Shown piece by piece: positions 26,992 through 35,010 of a stretch of DNA of 64,000 bases. Source of the DNA: Streptomyces sp. CNQ-509 (GTDB lineage: Bacteria > Actinomycetota > Actinomycetes > Streptomycetales > Streptomycetaceae); contig NZ_CP011492.1 of assembly GCF_001011035.1 (NCBI RefSeq), forward strand, positions 5,563,001 to 5,627,000. Reading direction: 5' to 3'. Made by a program: the position numbers and the translations under genes. The notes below the pieces were generated by a model. It did not search any database. It worked only from the letters and a program-made list of their open reading frames with translations, and was not told the origin of the DNA. Numbering within the stretch: the stretch's first letter is position 1; every line of letters starts with the position of its first letter.

Positions 26992-28146
26992 ATGCGTAGT
27001 CTGAAGAGGTTCCGCATGCCGCTCGCCGTCGCGGCGGCGACGGCGCTCGCGGGTGTGGCAGCCGGTCCGTCGGGTCAGGTGGTCGCGGCGGAGAAGGGTT
27101 CGGGCACGCTGTCCGGCGACGCCCCGGTCGAGGTCATCGCGAAGGGGCTGCACTCGCCCCGCGACCTGACCTGGACGCCCGAGGGCCGGCTTCTCGTCTC
27201 CGAGGCGGGCGGCATCGAGCAGCTCTGCGACAACGCCGACATCATGACGGCGAAGTGCTTCAGCACCACGGGCGCCATCACCGACGTCACCGACGGCAAG
27301 CCGAAGCGGATCGTCGAGGGCCTGGCCTCGAACGTGAACAACGCCGAGGTCGTCGGCCCGAACGCGATGGTCTACTCCGAGGGCAAGCTGCACGTCCTTC
27401 AGGCGGGCCACGGCATCGGGCTGCCGAAGTGGCTGCCCCGCGACCTGCGCACCACCCTGAAGAACCAGTACGGCAGGGTGCTCCAGGTCACGGAGAAGAA
27501 GGTCAAGGCGGTCGCCAACCCCGGCGCGGCCGGCTACAAGTGGATGCAGGAGAACCCGGACCTCGTCTCCGAGGACCCGACGTCCAACCCCGTCTCGCTC
27601 GCCGCGAAGCCGGGCGGCGGCTTCTACTACGTGGACGCGGCCGCGAACATCCTCGGTGAGATCGACCGCCGGGGCAAGGTCAAGGTCCTGAAGTGGTTCC
27701 CGAAGGCCCCGAACGGCGCCGACGCCGTACCCACCTGCGTCGACGTCGGCCCCGACGGCGCGGTGTACGCCGGGCAGCTCACCGGCTTCGGCAACACCGG
27801 CAACGCCGCGGCCAACATCTACCGGTACGACCCGAAGACCGGCGAGCTGAAGGTCTGGGAGAGCGGCTTCGCCACCATCTCCGGCTGCGGCTTCGGCGCC
27901 AACGGCGACTTCTACGTCACCCAGTTCGACCGGACCGGCTTCCCGCCGCCCGGTGACCCGCAGGGCGTCGTCGTCCAGATCGCCAAGGACGGCACCCGCA
28001 CCGAGCTGGGCGCGGGCAAGCTCTTCGCCCCGCAGGGCTTCCTCGCGGGCCCCGACGGCTCCATCTACGTCACCAACAACACCGTGTGGTACCCGGTCGG
28101 CACCACCAACCGCTGGGACCAGGGCGAGGTCGTCAAGATCGGCTGA
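26992..28146 (+). CDS. Secreted ScyD/ScyE-like beta-propeller protein 1
   Basis: This 384-residue protein begins with a Sec-type signal (MRSLKRFRMPLAVAAATALAG, then AGPSG...VVAAEK with a probable cleavage near residue 33). The mature part consists of repeating blades with NHL/SGL-type motifs such as GLHSPRDLTWTPEGRLLVSE, GGGFYYVDAAANILGEIDRRG and GPDGAVYAGQLTG. This matches the family annotated as ScyD/ScyE after the cyanobacterial scytonemin cluster. It likely binds or helps oxidise an aromatic intermediate outside the membrane, but no active site is known. A tandem paralogue follows after a hairpin. The ATG at 26992 gives a proper signal peptide; an upstream in-frame ATG does not. Confidence 0.8.
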   Translation: MRSLKRFRMPLAVAAATALAGVAAGPSGQVVAAEKGSGTLSGDAPVEVIAKGLHSPRDLTWTPEGRLLVSEAGGIEQLCDNADIMTAKCFSTTGAITDVTDGKPKRIVEGLASNVNNAEVVGPNAMVYSEGKLHVLQAGHGIGLPKWLPRDLRTTLKNQYGRVLQVTEKKVKAVANPGAAGYKWMQENPDLVSEDPTSNPVSLAAKPGGGFYYVDAAANILGEIDRRGKVKVLKWFPKAPNGADAVPTCVDVGPDGAVYAGQLTGFGNTGNAAANIYRYDPKTGELKVWESGFATISGCGFGANGDFYVTQFDRTGFPPPGDPQGVVVQIAKDGTRTELGAGKLFAPQGFLAGPDGSIYVTNNTVWYPVGTTNRWDQGEVVKIG

Positions 28147-28175
28147 CCCCGGCCCCCGTCCGTGACGGAAAGGCT

Positions 28176-28203
28176 GTCGTCGACCGGGCGACCGGTCGAC
28201 GAC
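28176..28203 (+). terminator. Hairpin between the two propeller genes
   Basis: A 12-bp perfect stem (arm GTCGTCGACCGG) with a 4-nt loop lies 30 bp after the stop of the first propeller gene. It may reduce read-through or stabilise the first message. Confidence 0.6.
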
Positions 28204-28286
28204 TCCCTTGCCGCGGCGGCCGGCCCCGGCCGCGCACGTGGTCACCCAGCAGAACCTCACCCCACCCAAGAGGAGATGAGAGCTCG

Positions 28287-29489
28287 ATGCGACGTCTCGC
28301 ACGATGTCGGATGCTGCTCGCCGCGGCAGCGGCGACAACGCTCGCCGGTGTGGCGGCCGGATCGTCCGGACCCGTGGCCGCCGCCGACCACGGCCGGGGC
28401 TCGGGCACGCTCGGCAAGGACGCCGAGGTCGAGGTGATCGCGGAGGGTCTGCACTCGCCGCGCTCCCTGACCTGGGGCCCGGGGGGCCGGCTGCTGGTCT
28501 CCGAGACCGGCACGCCGCCGCTGACGGCGCCGTCCGAGTGCAACATGGTCTCGGAAGAGATCGTCTTCGAGATGAAGTGCTTCGGCCACACCGGTTCCGT
28601 CGCCGACATCACGAACGGCACGCCGAAGCGGATCGTGAAGAACCTGCCCTCGGCGCTGAACCTCCAGGACATGATCGGCCCGAACGGGCTGGCCTACAGC
28701 CAGGGCCGCCTGTACACGCTGCAGGCGGGCTCGCCGCAGGCCCTCCCGACCGACGCGTGGCTCTCCGACGGCCTGCGGAACAAGCTCAAGCCGTACGTCG
28801 GCACCCTGCTCGACGTCACCAACCCGAAGAAGCCGCGGGTGGCCGCCCGGCCGGGTGCGGCCGACTACGAGTACATCAAGGAGAACCCGGACCCGACGCC
28901 CGACTTCGATGTCACGAACCCGTACTCGCTCACGCCCAGGAAGGGCGGCGGCTTCTACTACGTGGACGCCGCGGCGAACGTGCTCGGCGAGATCGACCGG
29001 TGGGGCAACGTCGAGATCCTCACCGGCTTCCCGCCCAGCCAGGCGGGCTCCGACGCCGTGCCCACCTGCGTCGCCCAGGGCCCGGACCGCGCGGTGTACG
29101 TCGGCGAGCTGACCGGCCACGGCAACACCGGCGAGGAGGGCGCCAAGGCCGCCAAGGTCTACCGCTACGAGCCGTGGAGCGGTGACCTGGAGGTCTGGCA
29201 GCGGGGCTTCAGCGCCATCTCGGGCTGCGGCTTCGGCAAGAACGGCGACTTCTACGTCACGCAGTTCACCTCGACCGGCTTCCTGCCGTCGCCCGACGAC
29301 GACGGCGGCAGCGTCATCCAGATCGGCCGCGACGGCACCCGTACGGAGCTGGGCAAGGGCAAGCTGTTCTTCCCGCACGGCTTCCTCGCGGGCCGGGACG
29401 GCTCGATCTACGTGGCCAACAAGAGCCTGTGGTGGCCCCCGGGCACCACAGGCGACTGGGACAAGGGAGAGGTCATCAAGATCGGCTGA
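28287..29489 (+). CDS. Secreted ScyD/ScyE-like beta-propeller protein 2
   Basis: This 400-residue paralogue of the preceding gene has the same layout: signal peptide (MRRLARCRMLLAAAAATTLAG), an SGTLGKDAEVEVI start of the mature part, and conserved blades (GLHSPRSLTWGPGGRLLVSE, GGGFYYVDAAANVLGEIDRWG, SGCGFGKNGDFYVTQF). It differs from copy 1 by insertions, for example around the EEIVFEMKCFG region, and overall divergence is large, so the duplication is old. Both keep two cysteine-containing spots that could form disulfides outside the cell. Role as in copy 1; a heterodimer is possible. An AAGAGGAG ribosome site precedes the ATG. Confidence 0.8.
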   Translation: MRRLARCRMLLAAAAATTLAGVAAGSSGPVAAADHGRGSGTLGKDAEVEVIAEGLHSPRSLTWGPGGRLLVSETGTPPLTAPSECNMVSEEIVFEMKCFGHTGSVADITNGTPKRIVKNLPSALNLQDMIGPNGLAYSQGRLYTLQAGSPQALPTDAWLSDGLRNKLKPYVGTLLDVTNPKKPRVAARPGAADYEYIKENPDPTPDFDVTNPYSLTPRKGGGFYYVDAAANVLGEIDRWGNVEILTGFPPSQAGSDAVPTCVAQGPDRAVYVGELTGHGNTGEEGAKAAKVYRYEPWSGDLEVWQRGFSAISGCGFGKNGDFYVTQFTSTGFLPSPDDDGGSVIQIGRDGTRTELGKGKLFFPHGFLAGRDGSIYVANKSLWWPPGTTGDWDKGEVIKIG

Positions 29490-29534
29490 TCGACGACCGG
29501 GCGTCCGGGTGTCCGGACGTCCCGGCGTCCGCCC

Positions 29535-29573
29535 AGGGCCGGGCCGTGGCTGCCAAGCCGTCGGCCCGGCCCT
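29535..29573 (+). terminator. Hairpin terminator after propeller 2
   Basis: A 12-bp perfect stem (arm AGGGCCGGGCCG) with a 15-nt loop follows the second propeller gene by 45 bp. Confidence 0.65.
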
Positions 29574-29645
29574 CGGCCGTGCCCGCCCGGGTCGTGCGCG
29601 GTGGGCACCGGTTCTGTACGCACGTGTCCGTAACGGAGGGGTCTC

Positions 29646-30791
29646 ATGCGAGTTGGCATCTGGTTCATCGGCGCCCGCGGGTCGGTCGCCACCACCGCCG
29701 TCGTCGGGGGGCTCGCGCTGCGCGCCGGCCTGACCGAGCCCGTGGGCTGCGTCACGGCGCACCCCGACCTGGCCGCCGGCGCGCTGCCGGGCTTCGGCGA
29801 CCTGGTCTTCGGCGGCCACGACGTGAACACCGGCACGGTGGCCAAGAAGGCCGAGCAGCTCGCCGCCGCCGGCGTCGTGCCCGCGCGGCTCGTACAGGCG
29901 CTGGAGGCGGACCTCGCCGAGGCGGAGGCCGAGCTGCGGCACGCGCCCGCCGGCGGCACCCAGGCGGAGACGGCCGCCGCCGTGGTCGCCGACATCGAGG
30001 CGTTCGCGGAGCGGCACGCGCTGGAGCGGGTCGTCGTCGTCAACGTCGCCTCCACCGAGCCCGCCGCCCAGCCGCACCCGGCGCACGCGGACCTGGCGGC
30101 GCTCGACGCCGCGCTCGCCGCCCCCGGCCGGGTGCTGCCGCCCAGCTCCCTCTACGCGTACGCGGCGTTCACCGCCGGCTGCGCGTACGTCGACTTCACC
30201 CCCTCCACGGGGGCGCGGCTGCCCGCGCTCGACGAACTGGCCGCCGCCCGCGGACTGCCCTACGCGGGCCACGACGGCAAGACCGGTGAGACGCTGCTGA
30301 AGTCGGTGCTCGCCCCGATGTTCGCGATGCGCAACCTCGCGGTCCGCTCGTGGTCGGGCCTGAACCTCCTCGGCGGCGGCGACGGCGCCAACCTCGCCGA
30401 GCCGGGCGCCAACGCGGCGAAGTCCGTCAGCAAGCAGCGCGTGCTGCGCGAGACCCTCGGCTACGCGCCGGAGGGCGACACCCACATCGACTACGTCGCC
30501 GACATCGGCGACTTCAAGACCGCCTGGGACCTCATCACCTTCGGCGGCTTCCTCGGCACCCCGATGCGGCTGCAGTTCACCTGGGAGGGCTGCGACTCGG
30601 CGCTCGCCGCGCCGATCGTCCTCGACCTGGCCCGGATCTCCCTGGCCGCGCACGCGGCGGGGCGCACGGGCCCGCTGACGCCGCTGGCCTTCTTCTTCAA
30701 GGACCCCCTCGGGGACGGCGACCACGCGCTGCACGCCCAGTGGGCGGAGCTGCGCGCGTTCGTCGCGGGACTCGACGGCGACGGCCGCTGA
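29646..30791 (+). CDS. Inositol-3-phosphate synthase family protein (divergent type)
   Basis: This 381-residue protein has a Rossmann start (VGIWFIGARGSVATT), the NVASTEP segment, and the conserved FTPS and GHDGKTGETLLKSVLAPMF signatures of myo-inositol-1-phosphate synthase, with SWSGLNLLGGGDG and the C-terminal lysine-rich SVSKQRVL loop. It should convert glucose-6-phosphate to inositol-3-phosphate with NAD. The N-terminus differs from the common actinobacterial Ino1, which typically begins with a VGVGNCA motif, so this is a second, divergent subfamily. Its place inside a meroterpenoid cluster is unexpected; it might supply an inositol or cyclitol unit or be a passenger. It ends at a terminator facing haloperoxidase 1. 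Confidence 0.8.
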   Translation: MRVGIWFIGARGSVATTAVVGGLALRAGLTEPVGCVTAHPDLAAGALPGFGDLVFGGHDVNTGTVAKKAEQLAAAGVVPARLVQALEADLAEAEAELRHAPAGGTQAETAAAVVADIEAFAERHALERVVVVNVASTEPAAQPHPAHADLAALDAALAAPGRVLPPSSLYAYAAFTAGCAYVDFTPSTGARLPALDELAAARGLPYAGHDGKTGETLLKSVLAPMFAMRNLAVRSWSGLNLLGGGDGANLAEPGANAAKSVSKQRVLRETLGYAPEGDTHIDYVADIGDFKTAWDLITFGGFLGTPMRLQFTWEGCDSALAAPIVLDLARISLAAHAAGRTGPLTPLAFFFKDPLGDGDHALHAQWAELRAFVAGLDGDGR

Positions 30792-30812
30792 GGAGGTCCC
30801 GTACGACGTGAA

Positions 30813-30852
30813 CGGCCGGGCAGGCCGCGGTGGTGCGCACCCTGCCCGGCCG
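30813..30852. terminator. Bidirectional terminator between inositol-phosphate synthase and haloperoxidase 1
   Basis: A 12-bp perfect stem (arm CGGCCGGGCAGG) with a 16-nt loop separates two convergent genes. Confidence 0.75.
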
Positions 30853-30881
30853 GTCCCGCGTGACCGCGACCGCGGCGGCGG

Positions 30882-32438
30882 TCAGTCCTCCACGTCGCCC
30901 TTGATGTACTTCTGGGCGAACTCGTACGCGAGGTCGCCGAACTGGGTGCCGAACTCCATCGACCGCTCGACCGTGGTCGTGAAGTGCACCCCGGCCCAGA
31001 GCCGGCTGTAGCCGCAGTCCTTCACGAACTCGGTCCAGGTGCCGTAGTGCAGCTCCATGTCCCTGGCGGGGGTGATCCCGGGCTCCGTCAGCGTCCAGCC
31101 GGCGGGGATGGGCCAGGTCCAGTCCAGGCGGTCGTCGCCGAGGAAGCGCCGGGCGGCCTGCGCCTCGGCGGCGCAGAGCGTCGTGGATCCCGACGGGTAG
31201 TCGGGGTGGTCGCCCACGGGGAGGAAGCTGGCCCACTCGTCGGCGGGCATGTCGTGCACGGTCCCGATGCCGGGCCCGCCCCAGGCGGACACCTTCTTCT
31301 TGCCGTACACGTGCCGGATGGCGGAGAACGGCCGCGGCGCCTGGTACTTGACCTTATAGTGCCAGGCCGCGATGAGATCCTCGACCTGTGCCAGCGAACT
31401 CGTGTAGATCAGGTGGACCCAGTCGTCCAGCTCCAGGTCGTGGGCTATCCCCGCGGCCTTCGTCGACTGGCCGATGCCCAGGAACTTGTTGTCGAAGAAC
31501 TCGGCCTTCACCTTCTGCTCGTCGTCGAGCGTGGCGGACGCCTCCAGGATCTCGTCCACCGAGCGCTTGTAGCGGCGCGGGTCGGTGTGGTCGAGGTGGT
31601 CCGGCGGGGCCAGCGGGAACTGGCTCGGGTGCCGGTAGGTGTCCGGCTTCACCAGCGCCATCTGCGGGGTGACCATGTGCTGGACGACGAAGATGCCCTT
31701 GTCGCCCGGGCCGCCGCCCACCCGGCGGCGGTGCGGGTGCCTGGCCGGCTGCCACTTCGACGGGTTGACCAGCTTGTAGGCGGTGTTCACCGGCTCGAAG
31801 CCGGTGTAGTCCTCGTAGGGCTGCCCGTGGTACTTCCGGCCCTCGTCGCCGAAGAGGTTCATGCCGTCACGCGCCTTGGCCTTGAGGACGCCCCTGGCGG
31901 CCAGGTTGCCGATGCCCACCGGGCTGGTGGGATCCGTCGACTGGTCGTCGGGGTCCAGGCCGAGCGTGGTCATGAGCTGCCGGAAGGCCGCCACCCGCTC
32001 CTTGAAGACGGACTGGAACACCACGTTCGCGGCGTGGAACGCGGCGACGTTCTTGTTCCGGTTGGTGTTCGACTCGCTGGCGGGACGGCGCGGTATGCGG
32101 CTGTGCCGGCCGACGGCGGTCGGGTGGTAGGGCGCCAGCGCGTCGAACCACGCGGTCATCGTGAGATGGGTGAGGTAGACGAGGACCGTCGCGTCCATCG
32201 GGCCGAGCGGCTCCTCGGACGGGTTGGCCGCCGTGCTGAGCAGGTCCCGGTGGAAGTTGCCGGTGTCGAAGTCGAATTCGGCGGCGGCGGCCGGCTTCGC
32301 CGCCGGTCCCGTGCCCTGGCCGGCGGCGGCCGCGGTGCCGGTCCCCAGGGTCGCCAGCGCGGCGGTCGAGGCGCCGCCGAGCAGCAGCGACCTGCGAGCT
32401 GGGGAGAAGCCAGCGGAGGAGGAGTTTCCGGACGTCAT
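30882..32438 (-). CDS. Vanadium-dependent haloperoxidase homologue 1 (NapH/Mcl type)
   Basis: This 518-residue protein matches bacterial vanadium chloroperoxidases of meroterpenoid clusters. It has the vanadate pocket pattern: K-x6-R in KVKYQAPR, the PSGST motif where fungal enzymes have SGH, and R-x5-H in RLWAGVH with His485 as the expected vanadate ligand. The N-terminus (SPARRSLLLGGASTAALATLG) looks like a Tat signal, so the enzyme may be exported with its cofactor. It should oxidise chloride or bromide with peroxide, driving oxidative dearomatisation, halogenation or cyclisation of a prenylated naphthol. It is last in a minus-strand group with the cis-prenyltransferase and haloperoxidase 2. 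Whether the product is chlorinated cannot be told from sequence. Confidence 0.9.
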   Translation of the reverse strand: MTSGNSSSAGFSPARRSLLLGGASTAALATLGTGTAAAAGQGTGPAAKPAAAAEFDFDTGNFHRDLLSTAANPSEEPLGPMDATVLVYLTHLTMTAWFDALAPYHPTAVGRHSRIPRRPASESNTNRNKNVAAFHAANVVFQSVFKERVAAFRQLMTTLGLDPDDQSTDPTSPVGIGNLAARGVLKAKARDGMNLFGDEGRKYHGQPYEDYTGFEPVNTAYKLVNPSKWQPARHPHRRRVGGGPGDKGIFVVQHMVTPQMALVKPDTYRHPSQFPLAPPDHLDHTDPRRYKRSVDEILEASATLDDEQKVKAEFFDNKFLGIGQSTKAAGIAHDLELDDWVHLIYTSSLAQVEDLIAAWHYKVKYQAPRPFSAIRHVYGKKKVSAWGGPGIGTVHDMPADEWASFLPVGDHPDYPSGSTTLCAAEAQAARRFLGDDRLDWTWPIPAGWTLTEPGITPARDMELHYGTWTEFVKDCGYSRLWAGVHFTTTVERSMEFGTQFGDLAYEFAQKYIKGDVED

Positions 32439-32477
32439 CGTATTTTTTCCTTGTCCCTAGCGAGGATGCGTTGCACG

Positions 32478-32517
32478 TCCCAGGCGGGGCCCGTGGGGGG
32501 CCGGGCCACGCCTGGGA
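32478..32517 (-). terminator. Intergenic hairpin between cis-prenyltransferase and haloperoxidase 1
   Basis: A 9-bp stem (arm TCCCAGGCG) with a GC-rich 22-nt loop lies in the 122-bp gap. It could attenuate read-through into haloperoxidase 1. Confidence 0.5.
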
Positions 32518-32560
32518 GACCGGAGTCGGCCGTTGTTCGCCCGAGTCGTGCGGTGGTGCG

Positions 32561-33220
32561 CTATGCCGGGTAGTTCCCGTACCGCCGTTCCCGCCCGCGC
32601 AGGTCGGTCATCGCGGTGTCGAAGTCGGCTCGCGTCATGTCCGGGAACAGCACGGGGGAGAAGTGCAGTTCGGCGTAGGGGGACATCAGCGGGAAGAAGG
32701 ACGACATCCGGATCGCGCCGCCGGTGCGGATGAGGAAGTCGACCTGCTTCGGGACGTAGGCGTTCTCGGCCAGGATCTTCTCGGTCAGCTCGGGAACCTT
32801 GCCGTTGAGCCTGTTGAAGAGCTGGATGACCTCCTCGGTGAGGGACATGCCCATGATGTAGTGGAGCGTGAAGCCCGCCTCCTTGTTGGACTCGTCCCGC
32901 AGGTTCTCCAGCTCGGTGAGGTACTTCTTGGGCACTAGGTCGAGCGACCCGGTGAAGTCGAACCTGCAGTTGTCGTGCGTGCGCCGGGCCACGTCGTTGA
33001 ACGCGACCAGGAACGTCGTCACCGCGGGCTCGGGGCGGCTGAAGTTCGCGGCCGAGGAGGTGGTGATGTACAGGGTGGTGATGCCGTCGTTCCTCGCCCA
33101 GTCCATGAACTCGACGAGCTTGTCCGCCATCGCCTTGTAGCCGTCGTCGAGCGACACGCCGTTCGCCTTGGACCAGCGGCGCATTCCGTCCGGCAGCAGC
33201 ATCAGGTTGGTCACTGTCAT
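32561..33220 (-). CDS. cis-Prenyltransferase homologue, lavandulyl diphosphate synthase-like
   Basis: This 219-residue protein belongs to the undecaprenyl diphosphate synthase family. The phosphate-binding start is altered to [10 protein letters not shown] (Asp11, Arg14, Arg15, Trp16), and the C-terminal IPP-binding signature [17 protein letters not shown] and the [11 protein letters not shown] segment are present. Short family members in Streptomyces meroterpenoid clusters (cyclolavandulyl diphosphate synthase, Mcl22) instead join prenyl units head-to-middle to give branched lavandulyl skeletons. Length, start motif and context favour that role over cell-wall lipid synthesis. The ATG at 33220 has an AAAGGGGA ribosome site. 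It lies 92 bp after haloperoxidase 2. The exact chain (C10 or C15) is undetermined. Confidence 0.78.
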   Translation of the reverse strand: MTVTNLMLLPDGMRRWSKANGVSLDDGYKAMADKLVEFMDWARNDGITTLYITTSSAANFSRPEPAVTTFLVAFNDVARRTHDNCRFDFTGSLDLVPKKYLTELENLRDESNKEAGFTLHYIMGMSLTEEVIQLFNRLNGKVPELTEKILAENAYVPKQVDFLIRTGGAIRMSSFFPLMSPYAELHFSPVLFPDMTRADFDTAMTDLRGRERRYGNYPA

Positions 33221-33312
33221 CCCCTTTGGTGTGCGTGGTCAGATGTGTCGGAGGGTTGTGCGCACGCGGGAGCGTGAATGGGCCGGAGCGGGTCCGGCGC
33301 AACCTGCTGCGA

Positions 33313-34863
33313 TCAGTCCTCGGCCTCGCCCGAGACGTGCCGCTGCACGAACTCGTGGGCCAGGTCGCCGAACTGCTTGCCGAACTCCACGGACCTCTCG
33401 GCCGTCTTCGTGAAGTTCACGCCGGCCCACACCCGGCTCAGGGCGGCGTCCCGGACGAAGGTGGTCCAGGTGCCGTAGTTCAGCTCGATGTCGCGGGCCG
33501 GGACCAGCCCGGGTTCCGTCTGCGTCGAGCCGGCTTTGAAGGTGTACGTCCACTCCAGGACGTCGTCACCGAGGAAGCGCCGCGCCCCCTGCGCCATGGC
33601 GGCGCACAGGGCGGTGGATCCCGACGGGTACTCGGGGTGGTCGTTCACCGGCAGGTAGCCGGCCCACTCGTCGGCGCGGAGTTCGACCGTCCCCTTGCCG
33701 GGACCGCCCCAGGCGCGCACCTTCTGCCTGCCGTACACGTGCCTGACCGCGCTGAAGGGCCGGACGGCGTCGTACGCGTGCTTGAGGTGCCAGGAGGCGA
33801 TCAGGTTGTCGAGCTGGGCCACCGAGCTGGTCATGTAGAGGTGCACCCAGCCGTCCAGGTCCAGGTCGTGGGCGATCGCCGCGGCCCTCGTCGCCAGCAG
33901 GATGCCCTGGTAGTTGTTGCTGAAGAACTCCGCCTTCGCCTTCTGCTCGTCGGTCAGCGCGGCGGAGGCGCGGAGGATCTCGTCCACGGCGCGCTTGTAG
34001 CGGCCCGGTGCGGTGTGGTCGCTGTGGTCGGGCGGCGGCAGCTCGAACCGGCCCGGGTCCCGGAAGGTGTGGCCCTCGACCAGCCGGAGCTGCGGGGTGG
34101 CGAACTGCTGGACGGTGAAGATGCCCTTGTCGCCCGGGCCGCCGCCCACCCGGCGGCGGTGCGGGGTCCTGGCGGGCTGCCACTTCGACGGGTCGACCAG
34201 CTTGTAGGCGGTGTTCACCGGCTCGTAGCCGGTGTAGTCCTCGAAGGGCTGGGGGTGGTACCTCCGGCCCTCGTCCCCGAGGAAGTTCATGCCGTCGCGC
34301 CGCCGGGCCTCGACGGCGGCCTTGCCGGCCAGATTGCCGATGCCCGCAGGGGTGGCCGGGTCCTCCGACTCGTCGTCGGGGTCGAGGCCGATCGCCTCCA
34401 GCAGCCCCCGCAGGATGTAGCCCCGCTCCGGGTAGGCGACGCTCACCACGTGGTACGTGGCGTACAGCCCGGCGATGTTCTTGTTCCTGTTGGTCTCGGA
34501 CTCGCCGGCGGGGCGGCGGGGGAGCCGGGTGCGCACGCCGACGGCGGTCGGATGGTAGGGCGCCAGGGCGTCGAACCAGGCGGTCTGCATGACGTCCTGG
34601 ATCCAGAAGATGAGGGTGACGTCCGCGGGACCGAGGTCCTGCGTCTCCCCGCTGGAGTCGCCCGCCACGGTGAGCAGGTCACGGACGAAGTTGCCCTTGT
34701 CGAGGTCGAAGGCGGGCGGCGGCTCCGCCGCCGGTCCCGGCTCGGCGGCGGCGGTGCCCGCGTGGCCCAGGGCGGTGAGGGCCGCGGCCGAGCCGCCGCC
34801 GAGCAGCAGCGACCTGCGCCGTGGTGAGAAGCCGGGGACGGAGGAGCTTCCGGACGTCGTCAT
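33313..34863 (-). CDS. Haloperoxidase homologue 2 lacking the vanadate-ligand histidine (NapH3-like?)
   Basis: This 516-residue paralogue of the other two haloperoxidases keeps the Tat-like start (SPRRRSLLLGGGSAAALTALG), the K-x6-R pair (KHAYDAVR) and PSGST, but in the R-x5-H motif reads RVWAGVN: the residue expected to bind vanadate is Asn483 instead of His. In the homologues at 30882 and 36806 it is His485 and His490. The enzyme is therefore probably not a normal haloperoxidase. In napyradiomycin biosynthesis the homologue NapH3 catalyses an alpha-hydroxyketone rearrangement rather than halogenation, and a similar role is inferred here. It precedes the cis-prenyltransferase gene and follows the second exporter on the same strand. 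Confidence 0.85.
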   Translation of the reverse strand: MTTSGSSSVPGFSPRRRSLLLGGGSAAALTALGHAGTAAAEPGPAAEPPPAFDLDKGNFVRDLLTVAGDSSGETQDLGPADVTLIFWIQDVMQTAWFDALAPYHPTAVGVRTRLPRRPAGESETNRNKNIAGLYATYHVVSVAYPERGYILRGLLEAIGLDPDDESEDPATPAGIGNLAGKAAVEARRRDGMNFLGDEGRRYHPQPFEDYTGYEPVNTAYKLVDPSKWQPARTPHRRRVGGGPGDKGIFTVQQFATPQLRLVEGHTFRDPGRFELPPPDHSDHTAPGRYKRAVDEILRASAALTDEQKAKAEFFSNNYQGILLATRAAAIAHDLDLDGWVHLYMTSSVAQLDNLIASWHLKHAYDAVRPFSAVRHVYGRQKVRAWGGPGKGTVELRADEWAGYLPVNDHPEYPSGSTALCAAMAQGARRFLGDDVLEWTYTFKAGSTQTEPGLVPARDIELNYGTWTTFVRDAALSRVWAGVNFTKTAERSVEFGKQFGDLAHEFVQRHVSGEAED

Positions 34864-35010
34864 AATCTGTTCCTTATCGACTTGCGCCGCTGGAGATGAC
34901 AGGTCGGCCGGCGGACGTTCCCGGCCCACGCGAAAGCGGCCGGCGATATCCGGGTCACCCCGGCATCACCAGCCGCTCGAGCTGCAGTCTGGGCGCAGTG
35001 CGCCTCAGGA

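Noticed and set aside
26992-29489. Tandem propeller genes as an assembly duplication
   Set aside because: The two proteins differ throughout and have different insertions, so this is an old true duplication.
29550-29560. Single GCCAAGC in the loop after propeller 2 as a SARP site
   Set aside because: It is a lone repeat inside a terminator loop, not upstream of a -10.
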